Of a stretch of DNA of 64,000 nt, positions 9,507-17,149 are shown piece after piece (the stretch's first letter is position 1; every line of letters begins with the position of its first letter). Origin of the DNA: JANYHF01 sp031393505 (GTDB lineage: Bacteria > Pseudomonadota > Alphaproteobacteria > Rhizobiales > Hyphomicrobiaceae). The translations under genes were made by a program, and so were the position numbers. The DNA lies in contig JANMVX010000175.1 in NCBI GenBank assembly GCA_031393505.1, positions 28,344-92,343 of the forward strand. Reading direction: 5' to 3'. Under the pieces are notes generated by a model. It worked only from the letters and a program-made list of their open reading frames with translations. It did not search any database and was not told the DNA's origin.

Positions 9507-9581
9507 GGTGTCAGACACTTAGCGCGCTGCACGACAGTCGCTGCACCGGCGCCGAAGTGAGCGCGCTAAGTGTCTGACACC
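9507..9581. repeat. Inverted repeat, GTGTCAGACAC family
   Basis: A near-perfect inverted repeat with arms at 9508-9528 and 9560-9580 (GTGTCAGACACTTAGCGCG and its complement), lying between cbtA and cbtB. Each arm begins with its own small palindrome GTGTCAGACAC. A degenerate relative (GTCAGGCACTTATTGCGC) lies at about 42268-42345. The layout resembles REP/BIME elements mobilised by TnpA-REP transposases, but no such transposase is in the window. Confidence 0.85.
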
Positions 9582-9590
9582 GAGTAAGCC

Positions 9591-9815
9591 CTAATGGCAG
9601 GGGAACGCCATGGCGTGGCGCGTGTCGTGGGCCGCGTCGTGCAGTGCCGCCGACTGGGCGAACCCGACCAGGAACACCAGGCCAGCGCCGAGCGCGAAAG
9701 CGGCAGCGAGCGAAGCGCGCGTTTTTGCACGCGAAAAATCCACCGGCAGCGCGGCGGCGTCTGCGGTGGTCATGACTTTGGCGTTCGGCTTGTTGACAGC
9801 AGAGTGGCGGTTCAT
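9591..9815 (-). CDS. cbtB: CbtB, predicted cobalt transporter small subunit
   Basis: A 74-residue membrane protein with one hydrophobic segment (SLAAAFALGAGLVFLVGFAQ) followed by a histidine-rich tail HDAAHDTRHAMAFPCH. That is the hallmark of CbtB, where the tail is thought to bind cobalt. The ATG at 9815 has AGGAGAG about 6 bp upstream. It is the first gene after the cobalamin riboswitch, so uptake of cobalt and corrin synthesis are controlled together. A downstream ATG (MTTADAAAL) is a less likely start. Confidence 0.9.
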   Translation of the reverse strand: MNRHSAVNKPNAKVMTTADAAALPVDFSRAKTRASLAAAFALGAGLVFLVGFAQSAALHDAAHDTRHAMAFPCH

Positions 9816-9861
9816 ATCGGCTCTCCTTTACCGCCCCACCGGCGGTCCACAGGGTTCAGTC

Positions 9862-10024
9862 TCATCGACGGCCGGTCTCCTGGCTCGCGGCTCGTCTGCT
9901 TCCGGTCGCCTTCCCAGCTCACGCCAGTGGCCAAAGACCGAAAACTCGCCGCTTACAGTTGCGGGGGCAGCTCCGGACTACACACCGGATTCCCAATCGC
10001 GCCTTTCAGCGCACCGTCAATCGC
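9862..10024 (-). ncRNA. Cobalamin (AdoCbl) riboswitch
   Basis: Read on the minus strand this leader shows the family signatures in order: GAATCCGGTG (complement of 9983-9992), GCTGCCCCCGCAACTGTAA (9953-9971), the GCCACTGGCG B12 box (9922-9931), and the closing stem GAGCCAGGAGACCGGCC (to about 9868). It ends about 50 bp before cbtB. It should repress cbtB and the eight genes behind it when adenosylcobalamin is plentiful, either by hiding the ribosome site or by terminating. No equivalent is seen ahead of the divergent cobU. Confidence 0.95.
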
Positions 10025-10107
10025 TCAGTGATAGCCTATGACGGGGCGGTGTCAATTGCCCTCCGCGCCGCTTGTTCCTGCGGCCGGCTCGCGCCTATGG
10101 TTCTGTG

Positions 10108-10629
10108 ATGTCCAAACTATCGCTCATTCTCGGCGGCGCGCGCTCCGGCAAAAGCCGGTATGGAGAGTCACTGGTCACGGCGCGACCAGGCCCCTGGACC
10201 TACATTGCCACCGCCGAGGCGTTCGACGACGAGATGCGGGCGCGCATCGCGGCGCACCGCGCCGATCGGGGGGCGGGCTGGCGCACCGTGGATGCGACGC
10301 TCGCGCTGCCCGGCGCAATCGTCTGCGAACAGGCGGCGGGGCGGCCGATCCTGGTCGACTGCCTGACGCTGTGGCTGAGCAATCTCATGCTGGCCAAGCG
10401 TCCCATAGAACCCGAAGTCGAGCAGCTGCTGGGGGTTTTGCGCGCGGTCAGCGTTCCCATCGTGCTGGTCTCCAACGAGGTCGGCATGGGCATCGTGCCC
10501 GACAATGCGCTCGCCCGCGCCTTCCGCGATCAGCAGGGCCGGCTCAACCAACGCGTCGCGGCCATTGCCAACACCGTCGTGTTCATGGCAGCTGGCCTGC
10601 CCCTGTTCCTGAAAGGATCCGCCCCATGA
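10108..10629 (+). CDS. cobU: Adenosylcobinamide kinase / guanylyltransferase CobU (CobP)
   Basis: A bifunctional enzyme of 173 residues that phosphorylates adenosylcobinamide and then transfers GMP to it, in nucleotide loop assembly. Walker A is LILGGARSGKSRY at the N terminus. The VDCLTLWLSNLM and LVSNEVGMGIVPDNALARAFRD segments are strongly diagnostic, and the GMP-accepting histidine is probably in IAAHRADR. I start at the ATG of MSKLSLILGG, since the preceding codons read across the promoter region. Its stop overlaps the cobO start (ATGA). It is divergent from the riboswitch operon and may share its promoter region. Confidence 0.94.
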   Translation: MSKLSLILGGARSGKSRYGESLVTARPGPWTYIATAEAFDDEMRARIAAHRADRGAGWRTVDATLALPGAIVCEQAAGRPILVDCLTLWLSNLMLAKRPIEPEVEQLLGVLRAVSVPIVLVSNEVGMGIVPDNALARAFRDQQGRLNQRVAAIANTVVFMAAGLPLFLKGSAP

Positions 10630-11234
10630 CCGGCACGCCCGAGGACGACAAGCACAAGCGCAAGATGGAGAACCGCAAGGCGGTGCAGGACGCCGAGGTG
10701 GCCAGCAAGAGCATCGAGAAGGGCCTGTTGATCGTCAACACCGGCCCCGGCAAGGGCAAAACCACGGCCGCCATGGGGCTGGCGTTGCGCGCGCTCGGCC
10801 ATGGCTGGCATGTCGGCATCGTGCAGTGGGTGAAGGGCACGTGGGTTACCGGCGAGAAGGGTGCGCTGGAAAAATTCGGCGATCAGGTTGAGTTCTACGC
10901 GCTCGGCAACGGCTTTACCTGGAACACACAGGACAAGACCAAGGACATCGCCGATTGCCAGGCCGCCTGGGCCATCGCCAAGCGCATGATGGCCGACCCG
11001 AAGATCAAACTGTTGGTCCTGGACGAACTGAACATCGCGCTGCGCTACGATTATCTTCCGTTGGCGGAGGTTGTGGCGACCCTGGCCGCGCGCCGTCCCG
11101 AGTTGCATATCGTCGTGACGGGCCGCAACGCCAAGCCGGAGCTGCTCGCTATCGCCGATACAGTCACGGAGATGGGCGCGGTGAAGCATCATTTCGCGGC
11201 CGGGGTGAAGACCCAGGTTGGGATAGAGCATTAA
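10626..11234 (+). CDS. cobO: Cob(I)yrinic acid a,c-diamide adenosyltransferase CobO
   Basis: A 202-residue CobO/CobA/BtuR-type corrinoid adenosyltransferase that attaches the 5'-deoxyadenosyl group to cobalt. The P-loop is NTGPGKGKTTAAMG, followed by QWVKGTW and the family signature LVLDELNIALRYDYL. It starts in an ATGA overlap with cobU. A heptamer-repeat hairpin begins about 10 bp after its TAA stop and separates it from cobQ. Confidence 0.95.
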   Translation: MTGTPEDDKHKRKMENRKAVQDAEVASKSIEKGLLIVNTGPGKGKTTAAMGLALRALGHGWHVGIVQWVKGTWVTGEKGALEKFGDQVEFYALGNGFTWNTQDKTKDIADCQAAWAIAKRMMADPKIKLLVLDELNIALRYDYLPLAEVVATLAARRPELHIVVTGRNAKPELLAIADTVTEMGAVKHHFAAGVKTQVGIEH

Positions 11235-11244
11235 GAAAGGTGGG

Positions 11245-11340
11245 GACTAGGGACTAGGGACTAGGGACTAGTAAAAGAAGTAAGAGGGTGGCTACCTCCT
11301 TTCTTTCTTACTAGTCCCTAGTCCCTAGTCCCTAGTCCCT
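11245..11340. repeat. Heptamer (GGACTAG) tandem-repeat hairpin
   Basis: Four tandem GGACTAG/GGGACTA heptamers on the left arm (to about 11272) face four complementary copies on the right arm (from about 11311), with a 40-bp AG/CT-rich centre. The transcript would fold into a very stable stem. It lies between cobO and cobQ. Its right end creates the TAA at 11340-11342 that limits how far upstream cobQ can start. Related elements occur at 12099-12180 and 55213-55309. Confidence 0.9.
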
Positions 11341-11360
11341 AAACTCCCATTCCCACCCTC

Positions 11361-12893
11361 ATGTTCATGGGCACCGGCTCCGACGTTGGCAAATCGCTGA
11401 TCGTGGCGGGATTGTGCCGGCTGCTGAGCAATCGCGGGCTGCGGGTGCGTCCGTTCAAGCCGCAGAACATGTCGAACAACGCGGCGGTGACGGAGGATGG
11501 CGGCGAGATCGGGCGGGCGCAGGCGCTGCAGGCGCGCGCGTGCCGCGTTGCGCCCAGCGTTCACATGAATCCCGTGCTACTGAAGCCGCAGAGCCAGATC
11601 GGCGCCCAGATCATTGTGCAGGGGCGGATGCGGGGCAGCGCGAAGGCGCGAGAATTCCAGGCCATCAAGCCGACGTTGATGCCGGCGGTGCTGGAGAGTT
11701 TTGCGCGGCTGAAGGCCGAAGCTGAGATCGTGCTGGTGGAGGGGGCGGGATCGGCCTCTGAAATCAATCTGCGCGCCAACGACATCGCCAACATGGGGTT
11801 TGCCCGCGCCGCGAACGTGCCGGTGGTGCTGATCGGCGACATCGACCGCGGCGGGGTCATTGCCAGCATCGTCGGTACCCATACGGTTCTCGAGGCTGGC
11901 GATGCGGCGATGATCCGCGGCTTCCTGATCAACCGCATGCGCGGCGACGTGTCGTTGTTCGCCGACGGGGTCGCGGCGATTGAGCGGTATACGGCCTGGA
12001 AGAGTCTGGGCATCGTCCCGCATTTCGATGCCGCCCACAAACTTCCGGCCGAAGATGCGCTGGCCTTGCGCGATGCGGCGCGGTGGCAGGGAAAGGCGGG
12101 ACTCGAGACTCGGGACTCGGGACTCGGTTCACGCGCGCTCGCGCCGTCTACGAGTCCCGAGTCCCGAGTCCCGAGTCCCGGTCGCGTCACCATCGCCGTC
12201 CCCGTCCTGCCGCGCATCGCGAATTTCGATGATCTCGACCCGTTGCGGCTCGATCCCGCGCTATCGCTCCGCCTGCTGCACAATGGCGAACCGATCCCGC
12301 CCGATACCGATCTCGTCATCCTGCCCGGCTCCAAGGCCACCATCGCCGATCTCGCCGATTTGCGCGCCGCCGGCTGGGACCACGATCTCCACGCCCACGT
12401 GCGCCGAGGCGGCCGCGTGCTGGGCCTGTGCGGGGGATACCAGATGCTTGGCCGCAGCATCGCCGATCCCGCGGGCATCGAAGGGCCGGCCGGGTCGGCG
12501 CCGGGGCTCGGGCTGCTCAACGTCGACACCGTGCTCACTGGCGCCAAACAGCTGCGCGCCGTCACCGGCGAAACGGTCGCCGATGGCGTGGCGTTCTCGG
12601 GCTATGAAATGCACGTCGGCGAAACCTCCGGCCCGGACGCTGCCCGCCCCCTGGTGCGCTTTGCCGACGGCCGGGTGGACGGCGCCACGTCCCTGGACGG
12701 CCGGGTGTCCGGCGCCTACGCGCACGGCTTTTTCGCCGACGACCGGCAGCGGCGCGCCTGGATCACCCGTCTCGGCGGCGCCAACGGTCCGTCCACATCC
12801 TACGACGCCACCATCGAGGCCACGCTCGACGCGCTCGCCGAACATCTTGGCCGGCATCTCGACATGGACGCGCTGCTGGCGATGGCGGGCTGA
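11361..12893 (+). CDS. cobQ: Cobyric acid synthase CobQ with in-frame repeat insertion
   Basis: A glutamine-dependent amidase that adds four amides to adenosylcobyrinic acid a,c-diamide. The N-terminal ATPase part has GTGSDVGKS and PQNMSNNA. The C-terminal glutaminase part has the nucleophile in GLCGGYQMLG and the histidine in GAYAHGFF. At 510 residues it is slightly long because codons at 12099-12180 encode a translated palindrome (RDSGLGSRALAPSTSPESR) in the linker between domains. The first ATG is 11361. Homologues usually have a few more residues before MFxGTGSDVGKS, so the upstream repeat may have displaced the start; a rare ATT at 11349 is the only other in-frame option. Confidence 0.92.
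   Translation: MFMGTGSDVGKSLIVAGLCRLLSNRGLRVRPFKPQNMSNNAAVTEDGGEIGRAQALQARACRVAPSVHMNPVLLKPQSQIGAQIIVQGRMRGSAKAREFQAIKPTLMPAVLESFARLKAEAEIVLVEGAGSASEINLRANDIANMGFARAANVPVVLIGDIDRGGVIASIVGTHTVLEAGDAAMIRGFLINRMRGDVSLFADGVAAIERYTAWKSLGIVPHFDAAHKLPAEDALALRDAARWQGKAGLETRDSGLGSRALAPSTSPESRVPSPGRVTIAVPVLPRIANFDDLDPLRLDPALSLRLLHNGEPIPPDTDLVILPGSKATIADLADLRAAGWDHDLHAHVRRGGRVLGLCGGYQMLGRSIADPAGIEGPAGSAPGLGLLNVDTVLTGAKQLRAVTGETVADGVAFSGYEMHVGETSGPDAARPLVRFADGRVDGATSLDGRVSGAYAHGFFADDRQRRAWITRLGGANGPSTSYDATIEATLDALAEHLGRHLDMDALLAMAG
12099..12180. repeat. GACTCGG heptamer palindrome inside cobQ
   Basis: Left arm: tandem GACTCGG heptamers at about 12101-12126. Right arm: CGAGTCC heptamers at about 12150-12179. 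The loop is about 23 bp. The whole element is in frame with cobQ and contains no stop, so it is translated as a short Ser/Arg/Pro-rich segment between the two CobQ domains. It is the same architecture as the intergenic element at 11245, with a one-base-different heptamer. Confidence 0.88.
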
Positions 12894-12932
12894 GAGTAGT
12901 CCGATAGGATTTCGCTCCCATCGATCCATGGG

Positions 12933-13085
12933 GTGTCATCCCGGATGCGCTGCAGCAGTCTTCATGATGCAGTGCTGATCCGGGATCTCCATCGGCTCCA
13001 GCCGTGGTGCGACAGGGGCAGGAGCCGATGGCGATCCCGGGCGCGGCGCTCCGTCAAAACGCTGCGCTGCGCACGGGATGACAGG
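12933..13085. repeat. Palindromic element, GTCATCCCGG family
   Basis: The gap between cobQ and the next gene (12894-13306) is largely filled by an element that begins GTCATCCCGGATGCGCTGC and ends GCGCTGCGCACGGGATGAC. Internal inverted parts (GATCCGGGATC, GGCTCC/GGAGCC) sit between these ends. It is a typical intergenic palindrome of alphaproteobacteria. About 220 bp after it, before the gene at 13307, I see no convincing feature. Confidence 0.75.
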
Positions 13086-13306
13086 TCTCGTTCAGTGCGA
13101 AAAGAAAAGGACTTGGCCGGGTCAACTGCGACCAAAGGCGCAGGTTTCTGGTGACGGGCATAGAATTGCCCCAAACCGGTCGCAATCTGGCCGCGAGCCT
13201 TACGAACGAAGCCACAGTTCTGCTCGAAATCGCTCCTAGATTCCTGGTTAGTGACAGTGATGAGTCGCCGGCCGCCGCGCCGGAACGATCTGACAGGACA
13301 GACGCC

Positions 13307-13750
13307 ATGGGTATCGTACCGCAGACCGCCGAGTTCAAATCCGCCGTGGTTTTCCGCGCCGATTGCGATGCGTTGTCGCCGCGCCGCCCCGAAGGCGCGC
13401 AGGCATCCGATTTTCAGTTCTGGTCGGGCCTGTCCGGTCGCAGCTATGTGCACACGATTTTCGATCTGATCGGCTGCCCGCGCGTGCCGGCGTGCTCCTA
13501 TGTGCTGGTCAAGCGCGACGGCGACGGCGTCCGCTCGGCTCTGCGCATCGGCACGGTATCGGCCGACGCCTGGTCGCTCAATCTGGCGGAAATCCGCCAC
13601 CGCGCTGCGCAACTGGGCGCCAATGAGGTGCATCTGCACCTGATCGCGAGCGATGCGGCCAGCCAGCAGCGCGTCGCCGAAGATCTGCAAGCCAAGCAGT
13701 TCGCGGAGCTGTCTCCCGAGCCCGCGGCCCGGCCGGCGTATCTTTGCTAG
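13307..13750 (+). CDS. Conserved-looking hypothetical protein, 147 residues
   Basis: A soluble 147-residue protein that I do not recognise by name. The ATG at 13307 has AGGACAG about 7 bp upstream and begins MGIVPQTAEFKSAVVF. The frame stays open a further 52 codons upstream, but that part is low in similarity to real protein. Visible features are a central FDLIGCPRVPACSYVLVKR and a mixed alpha/beta C-terminal half ending in an AEDLQAKQF helix. No signal peptide or membrane segment is present. It is monocistronic, bounded by a palindrome upstream and a terminator downstream. Confidence 0.7.
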   Translation: MGIVPQTAEFKSAVVFRADCDALSPRRPEGAQASDFQFWSGLSGRSYVHTIFDLIGCPRVPACSYVLVKRDGDGVRSALRIGTVSADAWSLNLAEIRHRAAQLGANEVHLHLIASDAASQQRVAEDLQAKQFAELSPEPAARPAYLC

Positions 13751-13787
13751 TCTCTACGGTTTGCTTCCAAGCACGCTCGAAACGCAC

Positions 13788-13815
13788 AAAGGGCGTCCGC
13801 TCAGGGACGCCCTTT
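13788..13815. terminator. Bidirectional stem-loop terminator
   Basis: A perfect 11-bp stem AAAGGGCGTCC / GGACGCCCTTT with a short loop lies between two convergent genes (ending at 13750 and 13883). The A-run and T-run at the stem ends make it usable in both directions. Confidence 0.8.
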
Positions 13816-13882
13816 GGCCTTTCGCAACCCTGTCAAGCCTGGATCAAACTTGGCGGGGCTGCCTAGAGAGTCTGCGCAGCAC

Positions 13883-14416
13883 TTATTCGCTTTGATCAGA
13901 GCACAGGGTGTAATTGGCGGCGGCGGTCGCAGCGGCCGCAACGACAACCACCGGTTCGTTGGTGGTGCCGGCGTCGCCGGACGTTTCGACCGACGAATCG
14001 GTAGCCGACCCTTGGCCGACATTGTTCGATTCGGTTGTGTCGTCGGCGACCGGGATGGGCTGTTCGGACGCGTTGGCGACCGTGGTCGGCAGTGGGCGCA
14101 TGATGCGGGCGGTGTAGACGGCGCCGTCCTCCGGCATCCAGCCGCAGGTCTGAAAGCCCGGGTTGGGCAACGAGGTCGCGCAGGCGACGTTGTGGGCGTC
14201 ATCGACAACTTCCAGCGCCACATCCTGCTGATCGGATTCAAGCGTGAAGTGTGACCGCATGGTCGAATCGAGCGTGAACGTCTGCGTCTGGATTGCGCCG
14301 GACGCCACGGTGCCCGTCGAGCAAACCGGCGTCGCATAAGCCACCTGTGGGGCGACGCCCGCCGTGGAACCGATCAGAGCAATCCCCAAAAGGATATTTA
14401 GTTTGGTGCGGAACAT
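13883..14416 (-). CDS. Secreted hypothetical protein
   Basis: A 177-residue exported protein. The ATG at 14416 has a strong GGAGGTGGC site just upstream and is followed by a signal peptide (KLNILLGIALIGSTAGVA) with a probable cut after AYA. The mature part has four cysteines (CSTG, NVACATSL, FQTCGW, TLCSDQ) that could form disulfides. Its middle, acidic and Thr/Ser-rich, looks flexible, and a hydrophobic alanine/valine run lies near the C terminus. No family was recognised. It is transcribed toward the terminator at 13788. Confidence 0.75.
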   Translation of the reverse strand: MFRTKLNILLGIALIGSTAGVAPQVAYATPVCSTGTVASGAIQTQTFTLDSTMRSHFTLESDQQDVALEVVDDAHNVACATSLPNPGFQTCGWMPEDGAVYTARIMRPLPTTVANASEQPIPVADDTTESNNVGQGSATDSSVETSGDAGTTNEPVVVVAAAATAAANYTLCSDQSE

Positions 14417-14574
14417 TGCCACCTCCATAGAATTTCGCCTCTGAAGGAAGACTACACCGCAGGTGAGAACTAACTGTTGTCGGAATGCTTAGAATTTTAT
14501 CCGATTGGAATTTTATCTGATGTCGCCGCCACCGCTAAATGATTCGGAACCGAGCAGATACGTAGAGCCACCTG

Positions 14575-14850
14575 ATCCGCACGTAGTGAGCGTAAGAGGC
14601 GCTGGCTGACGGTCTCCTCTCCCCCGTTTTCCGGGGCAGAGGAGACCGCGTCTCGCAGGCGCTTCTTCAGCGCCAAGAGCCACGCGGTCGGTGAGGGGCA
14701 GCCGCTGGCTCGGCCCCTGGTGCGACCTGTGCGGAGCAAGCGGCTGCCCCTCACCTGTCGCTTTATCCTCGGCTTCGCCTCGGAGCGACATCCTCTCCCC
14801 CAAAGTTGGGGGAGAGGAGAAGATCAGCCAGCGCCTCTTTCCTGCGTCAA
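14575..14850. repeat. Composite palindromic repeat (CTCCTCTCCCC family)
   Basis: The gap 14417-14940 holds a nested palindrome. Outer arms are GAGGCGCTGGCTGA / TCAGCCAGCGCCTC. Inside these are TCTCCTCTCCCCCG...GGCAGAGGAGA and CTCTCCCCCAAAGTTGGGGGAGAG hairpins, with AGCCGCTGG...CGGCTGCCCCTCA arms in the centre. The same modules recur at 51961-52386, 59313-59541 and 62966-64000. Short open frames across it are not genes. Confidence 0.85.
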
Positions 14851-14940
14851 ACCTGATCAGGCGCCAAAGCCAATGGGCGGAAAAGCTGTTCGCTTTTCCG
14901 CCCACCATTTTCATCTTCTCAGCTCAGATCCGTGACACCC

Positions 14941-16848
14941 TTAGTAGGTGATGCGGGTCCGATGGTTGCCGGTGCCGGTGGCAGACGCCAGGCGGTTGGC
15001 GATATCGGTGAACACCGAGATCAGACCGTTCTGCGAGGCGGCGGCCGAGGTCACGTCGTAGAAGTGCTGAGCCACGTTTGCATTCCAAGGCGAAGCGCAA
15101 GCCTGCAGGGCCGTCTTGGACGTTGTATCGGAGCCCAACTCCAAACCGACAGTGAACACCTCAACGCCAGCTGCCTTCATGTTGGTGCAGAGCGTGGCGG
15201 CCTGACTGCGGGACCTGCCGTTGGCGACCGAGGCGTTGGAGTTGTTGTCTTCGGCGATGCTGGCGTAGTTCGTGTCATAGTGCAGGTTGTAGGCGCCGTC
15301 GGTCATCATCAAGACCACTTTCTTGACCAAGGCCGGGTCGGCGGCGGCGGGCTTGCTGCCAGCGGGCCAGAAGCTCGTCCACTTGTCCGAGATGGTGTAC
15401 CAGCCCCAAGCCATGCCGATGTGGCCGGCCGTGTAGCCTGCAGCGTGCTGGGCATCGATGGAGGCGTAGAGATCGGTACGGTTGTTGGTCAAGGGCAACA
15501 GCGGCTTGTCGGGGGCCGTGCAGTTCCGGCTGGAGGCGCTGGTGGTCGTGAAGGCATGGAACAGCTGGGTGGACGGCGCTGCGTCATCGTAAGCGTGACC
15601 GGTCGAAGCGAGACGCTCGGCCATGCAGGTGTTGACGTAGGAGGTGCGCTGGCAGGTGGCCTGGACCAGCTGCGTGGTGCAGACCTGATGCGAGCCCGAT
15701 CCACCGCTGTGACCTTGATTGTTGTGACCGTTGCGGTCATAGCCATCGCGATCATAGCCGTCGTTGTCATAGCCGTGACTACCGTAGCCGCCGCCGTGGC
15801 TGCCACCCGTGCAGTTGCCACCGCCGCCGGCGCTGCGGTTGGTGCTCATGGCGCTGCGATTGCCCCAGTCGCTGCTACCGCCGTTGCCTGAGCCGTTGTG
15901 ACCATCGTCGCCACCGTTGCCCCAGCCGTTGTTGCCGTGGCCGCCGCCACGGTGATGTCCTTGATCGTCGTCATAGTCACCTTCCTGGTCGTTTTCCCAA
16001 TCGCCGCCGCTCCAATGCTGGCCGTTGCCATTGGTGTTGCTGACGGTCTGGCAAACCTGCTGCTGCGTGGTGCAGGTGTAGCTGCTGGTGGTGGAGGCAG
16101 CGACGCCCGTCGCCGCTTCGGCATAGGCGCCGGCGTTGACGTACTCGGAGAACGGCACAATGCTGACGCGCACGTTCGGGTTGGTGGAACCGGGGGGGAT
16201 CAACACATCGACCAGGCGCTTGGCGGCGACCTTGGCCGTGGTCAGCTTGGCGTTGTCGTTCATCGATCCTGTCACGTCCATGACCAGAGCGATTTCCAGC
16301 TTCTGGCTGGTCGCGCCGTCCGTGTCCATCGCCATCGAGGTCTGATTGCTCGTGATGCGGATCGTCGGCATGCCGATGGCCGCCAGGAACATGGTCTTGA
16401 CGTTGGCCCTGGCCGTCATTTTGACGTTGCCTTGGGCGTCGACCTTAACCGAAGTCAACTGGGCTTTGATGTTCTTGGGCAGCGTCTTGAAGAAGTATTT
16501 CTCCGCCACGATGGCGGCGTCCTTCATCTGCATCTGGTTGTTTTGGTTGGCCGTGTTGTTGGCATAAAGCGCGCCGCCGCCATCAAACGTGCGGCCAGCG
16601 GCCAGCGAGGCCTGATCCAGCGCGCGATCCATCGCTTCTTTGGTCGCGTAGCCGCGGCCGAAGTCGACCGTCATGCCCACGAACGCCACAGCGCACATGA
16701 TCGAGAAACCGAACACCATGGTCATGTTGCCGCGCTCGTCCTTGGCGAAACCAAGGCGGCCGACATTCAGTGATTTTCCGCTGTTTTCAATCCGCGTCGC
16801 CGTGCGGGTGAATCCGTCGCGCATTATACGCCCCAAGTCGCAAAACAT
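14941..16848 (-). CDS. TadG-like von Willebrand A protein with Gly/Asn/His-rich insert
   Basis: A 635-residue Flp-pilus/TadG-type membrane-anchored protein. One N-terminal membrane helix (residues ~41-65, MTMVFGFSIMCAVAF) precedes a pilin-like segment and a von Willebrand A domain. That domain has a MIDAS-type motif DVTGSMND near residue 190 and the second metal loop MMTDGAYN. Residues ~270-385 are an unusual Gly/Asn/His/Asp-rich insertion with repeated GYDRDGYDRNG units, bracketed by cysteines. The start at 16848 is supported by GGAGG 7 bp upstream; an earlier ATG lacks this. It probably sits in the inner membrane with the vWA part in the periplasm. No other tad genes are adjacent. Confidence 0.85.
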   Translation of the reverse strand: MFCDLGRIMRDGFTRTATRIENSGKSLNVGRLGFAKDERGNMTMVFGFSIMCAVAFVGMTVDFGRGYATKEAMDRALDQASLAAGRTFDGGGALYANNTANQNNQMQMKDAAIVAEKYFFKTLPKNIKAQLTSVKVDAQGNVKMTARANVKTMFLAAIGMPTIRITSNQTSMAMDTDGATSQKLEIALVMDVTGSMNDNAKLTTAKVAAKRLVDVLIPPGSTNPNVRVSIVPFSEYVNAGAYAEAATGVAASTTSSYTCTTQQQVCQTVSNTNGNGQHWSGGDWENDQEGDYDDDQGHHRGGGHGNNGWGNGGDDGHNGSGNGGSSDWGNRSAMSTNRSAGGGGNCTGGSHGGGYGSHGYDNDGYDRDGYDRNGHNNQGHSGGSGSHQVCTTQLVQATCQRTSYVNTCMAERLASTGHAYDDAAPSTQLFHAFTTTSASSRNCTAPDKPLLPLTNNRTDLYASIDAQHAAGYTAGHIGMAWGWYTISDKWTSFWPAGSKPAAADPALVKKVVLMMTDGAYNLHYDTNYASIAEDNNSNASVANGRSRSQAATLCTNMKAAGVEVFTVGLELGSDTTSKTALQACASPWNANVAQHFYDVTSAAASQNGLISVFTDIANRLASATGTGNHRTRITY

Positions 16849-17149
16849 TTTTTTGCCTCCACAATTGCGATTGGAGGCCAATGTGACGGTTGCGGGTTTA
16901 CAAAAGGAACCGGGATTGCTCGCAATTTTATCGAATAGGGAATTAACCGGGTAGCGCGATGTTATTGTAGTTTCTCAATGGCTAATGGGGCGTCGAGGAT
17001 TTTACTCAAACCGCTGAGAACCGCCTCCGTGTGCGACTTTGGCACGGGGCCGGAGCATTTGCCTTGGGCCGGTGCGCCCGCTATAGACGGCGCCAGATCA
17101 CCCCTTGAACCATCCCGCCGCCGCCCCGAGCGGCCAAACCGAGGCTCCC

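Noticed and set aside
10025..10107. Second cobalamin riboswitch ahead of cobU
   Set aside because: None of the plus-strand B12-box motifs is present; only the minus-strand switch is supported.
16882..17149. SAH or SAM riboswitch upstream of ahcY
   Set aside because: No consensus stems or conserved loops were found in the leader.
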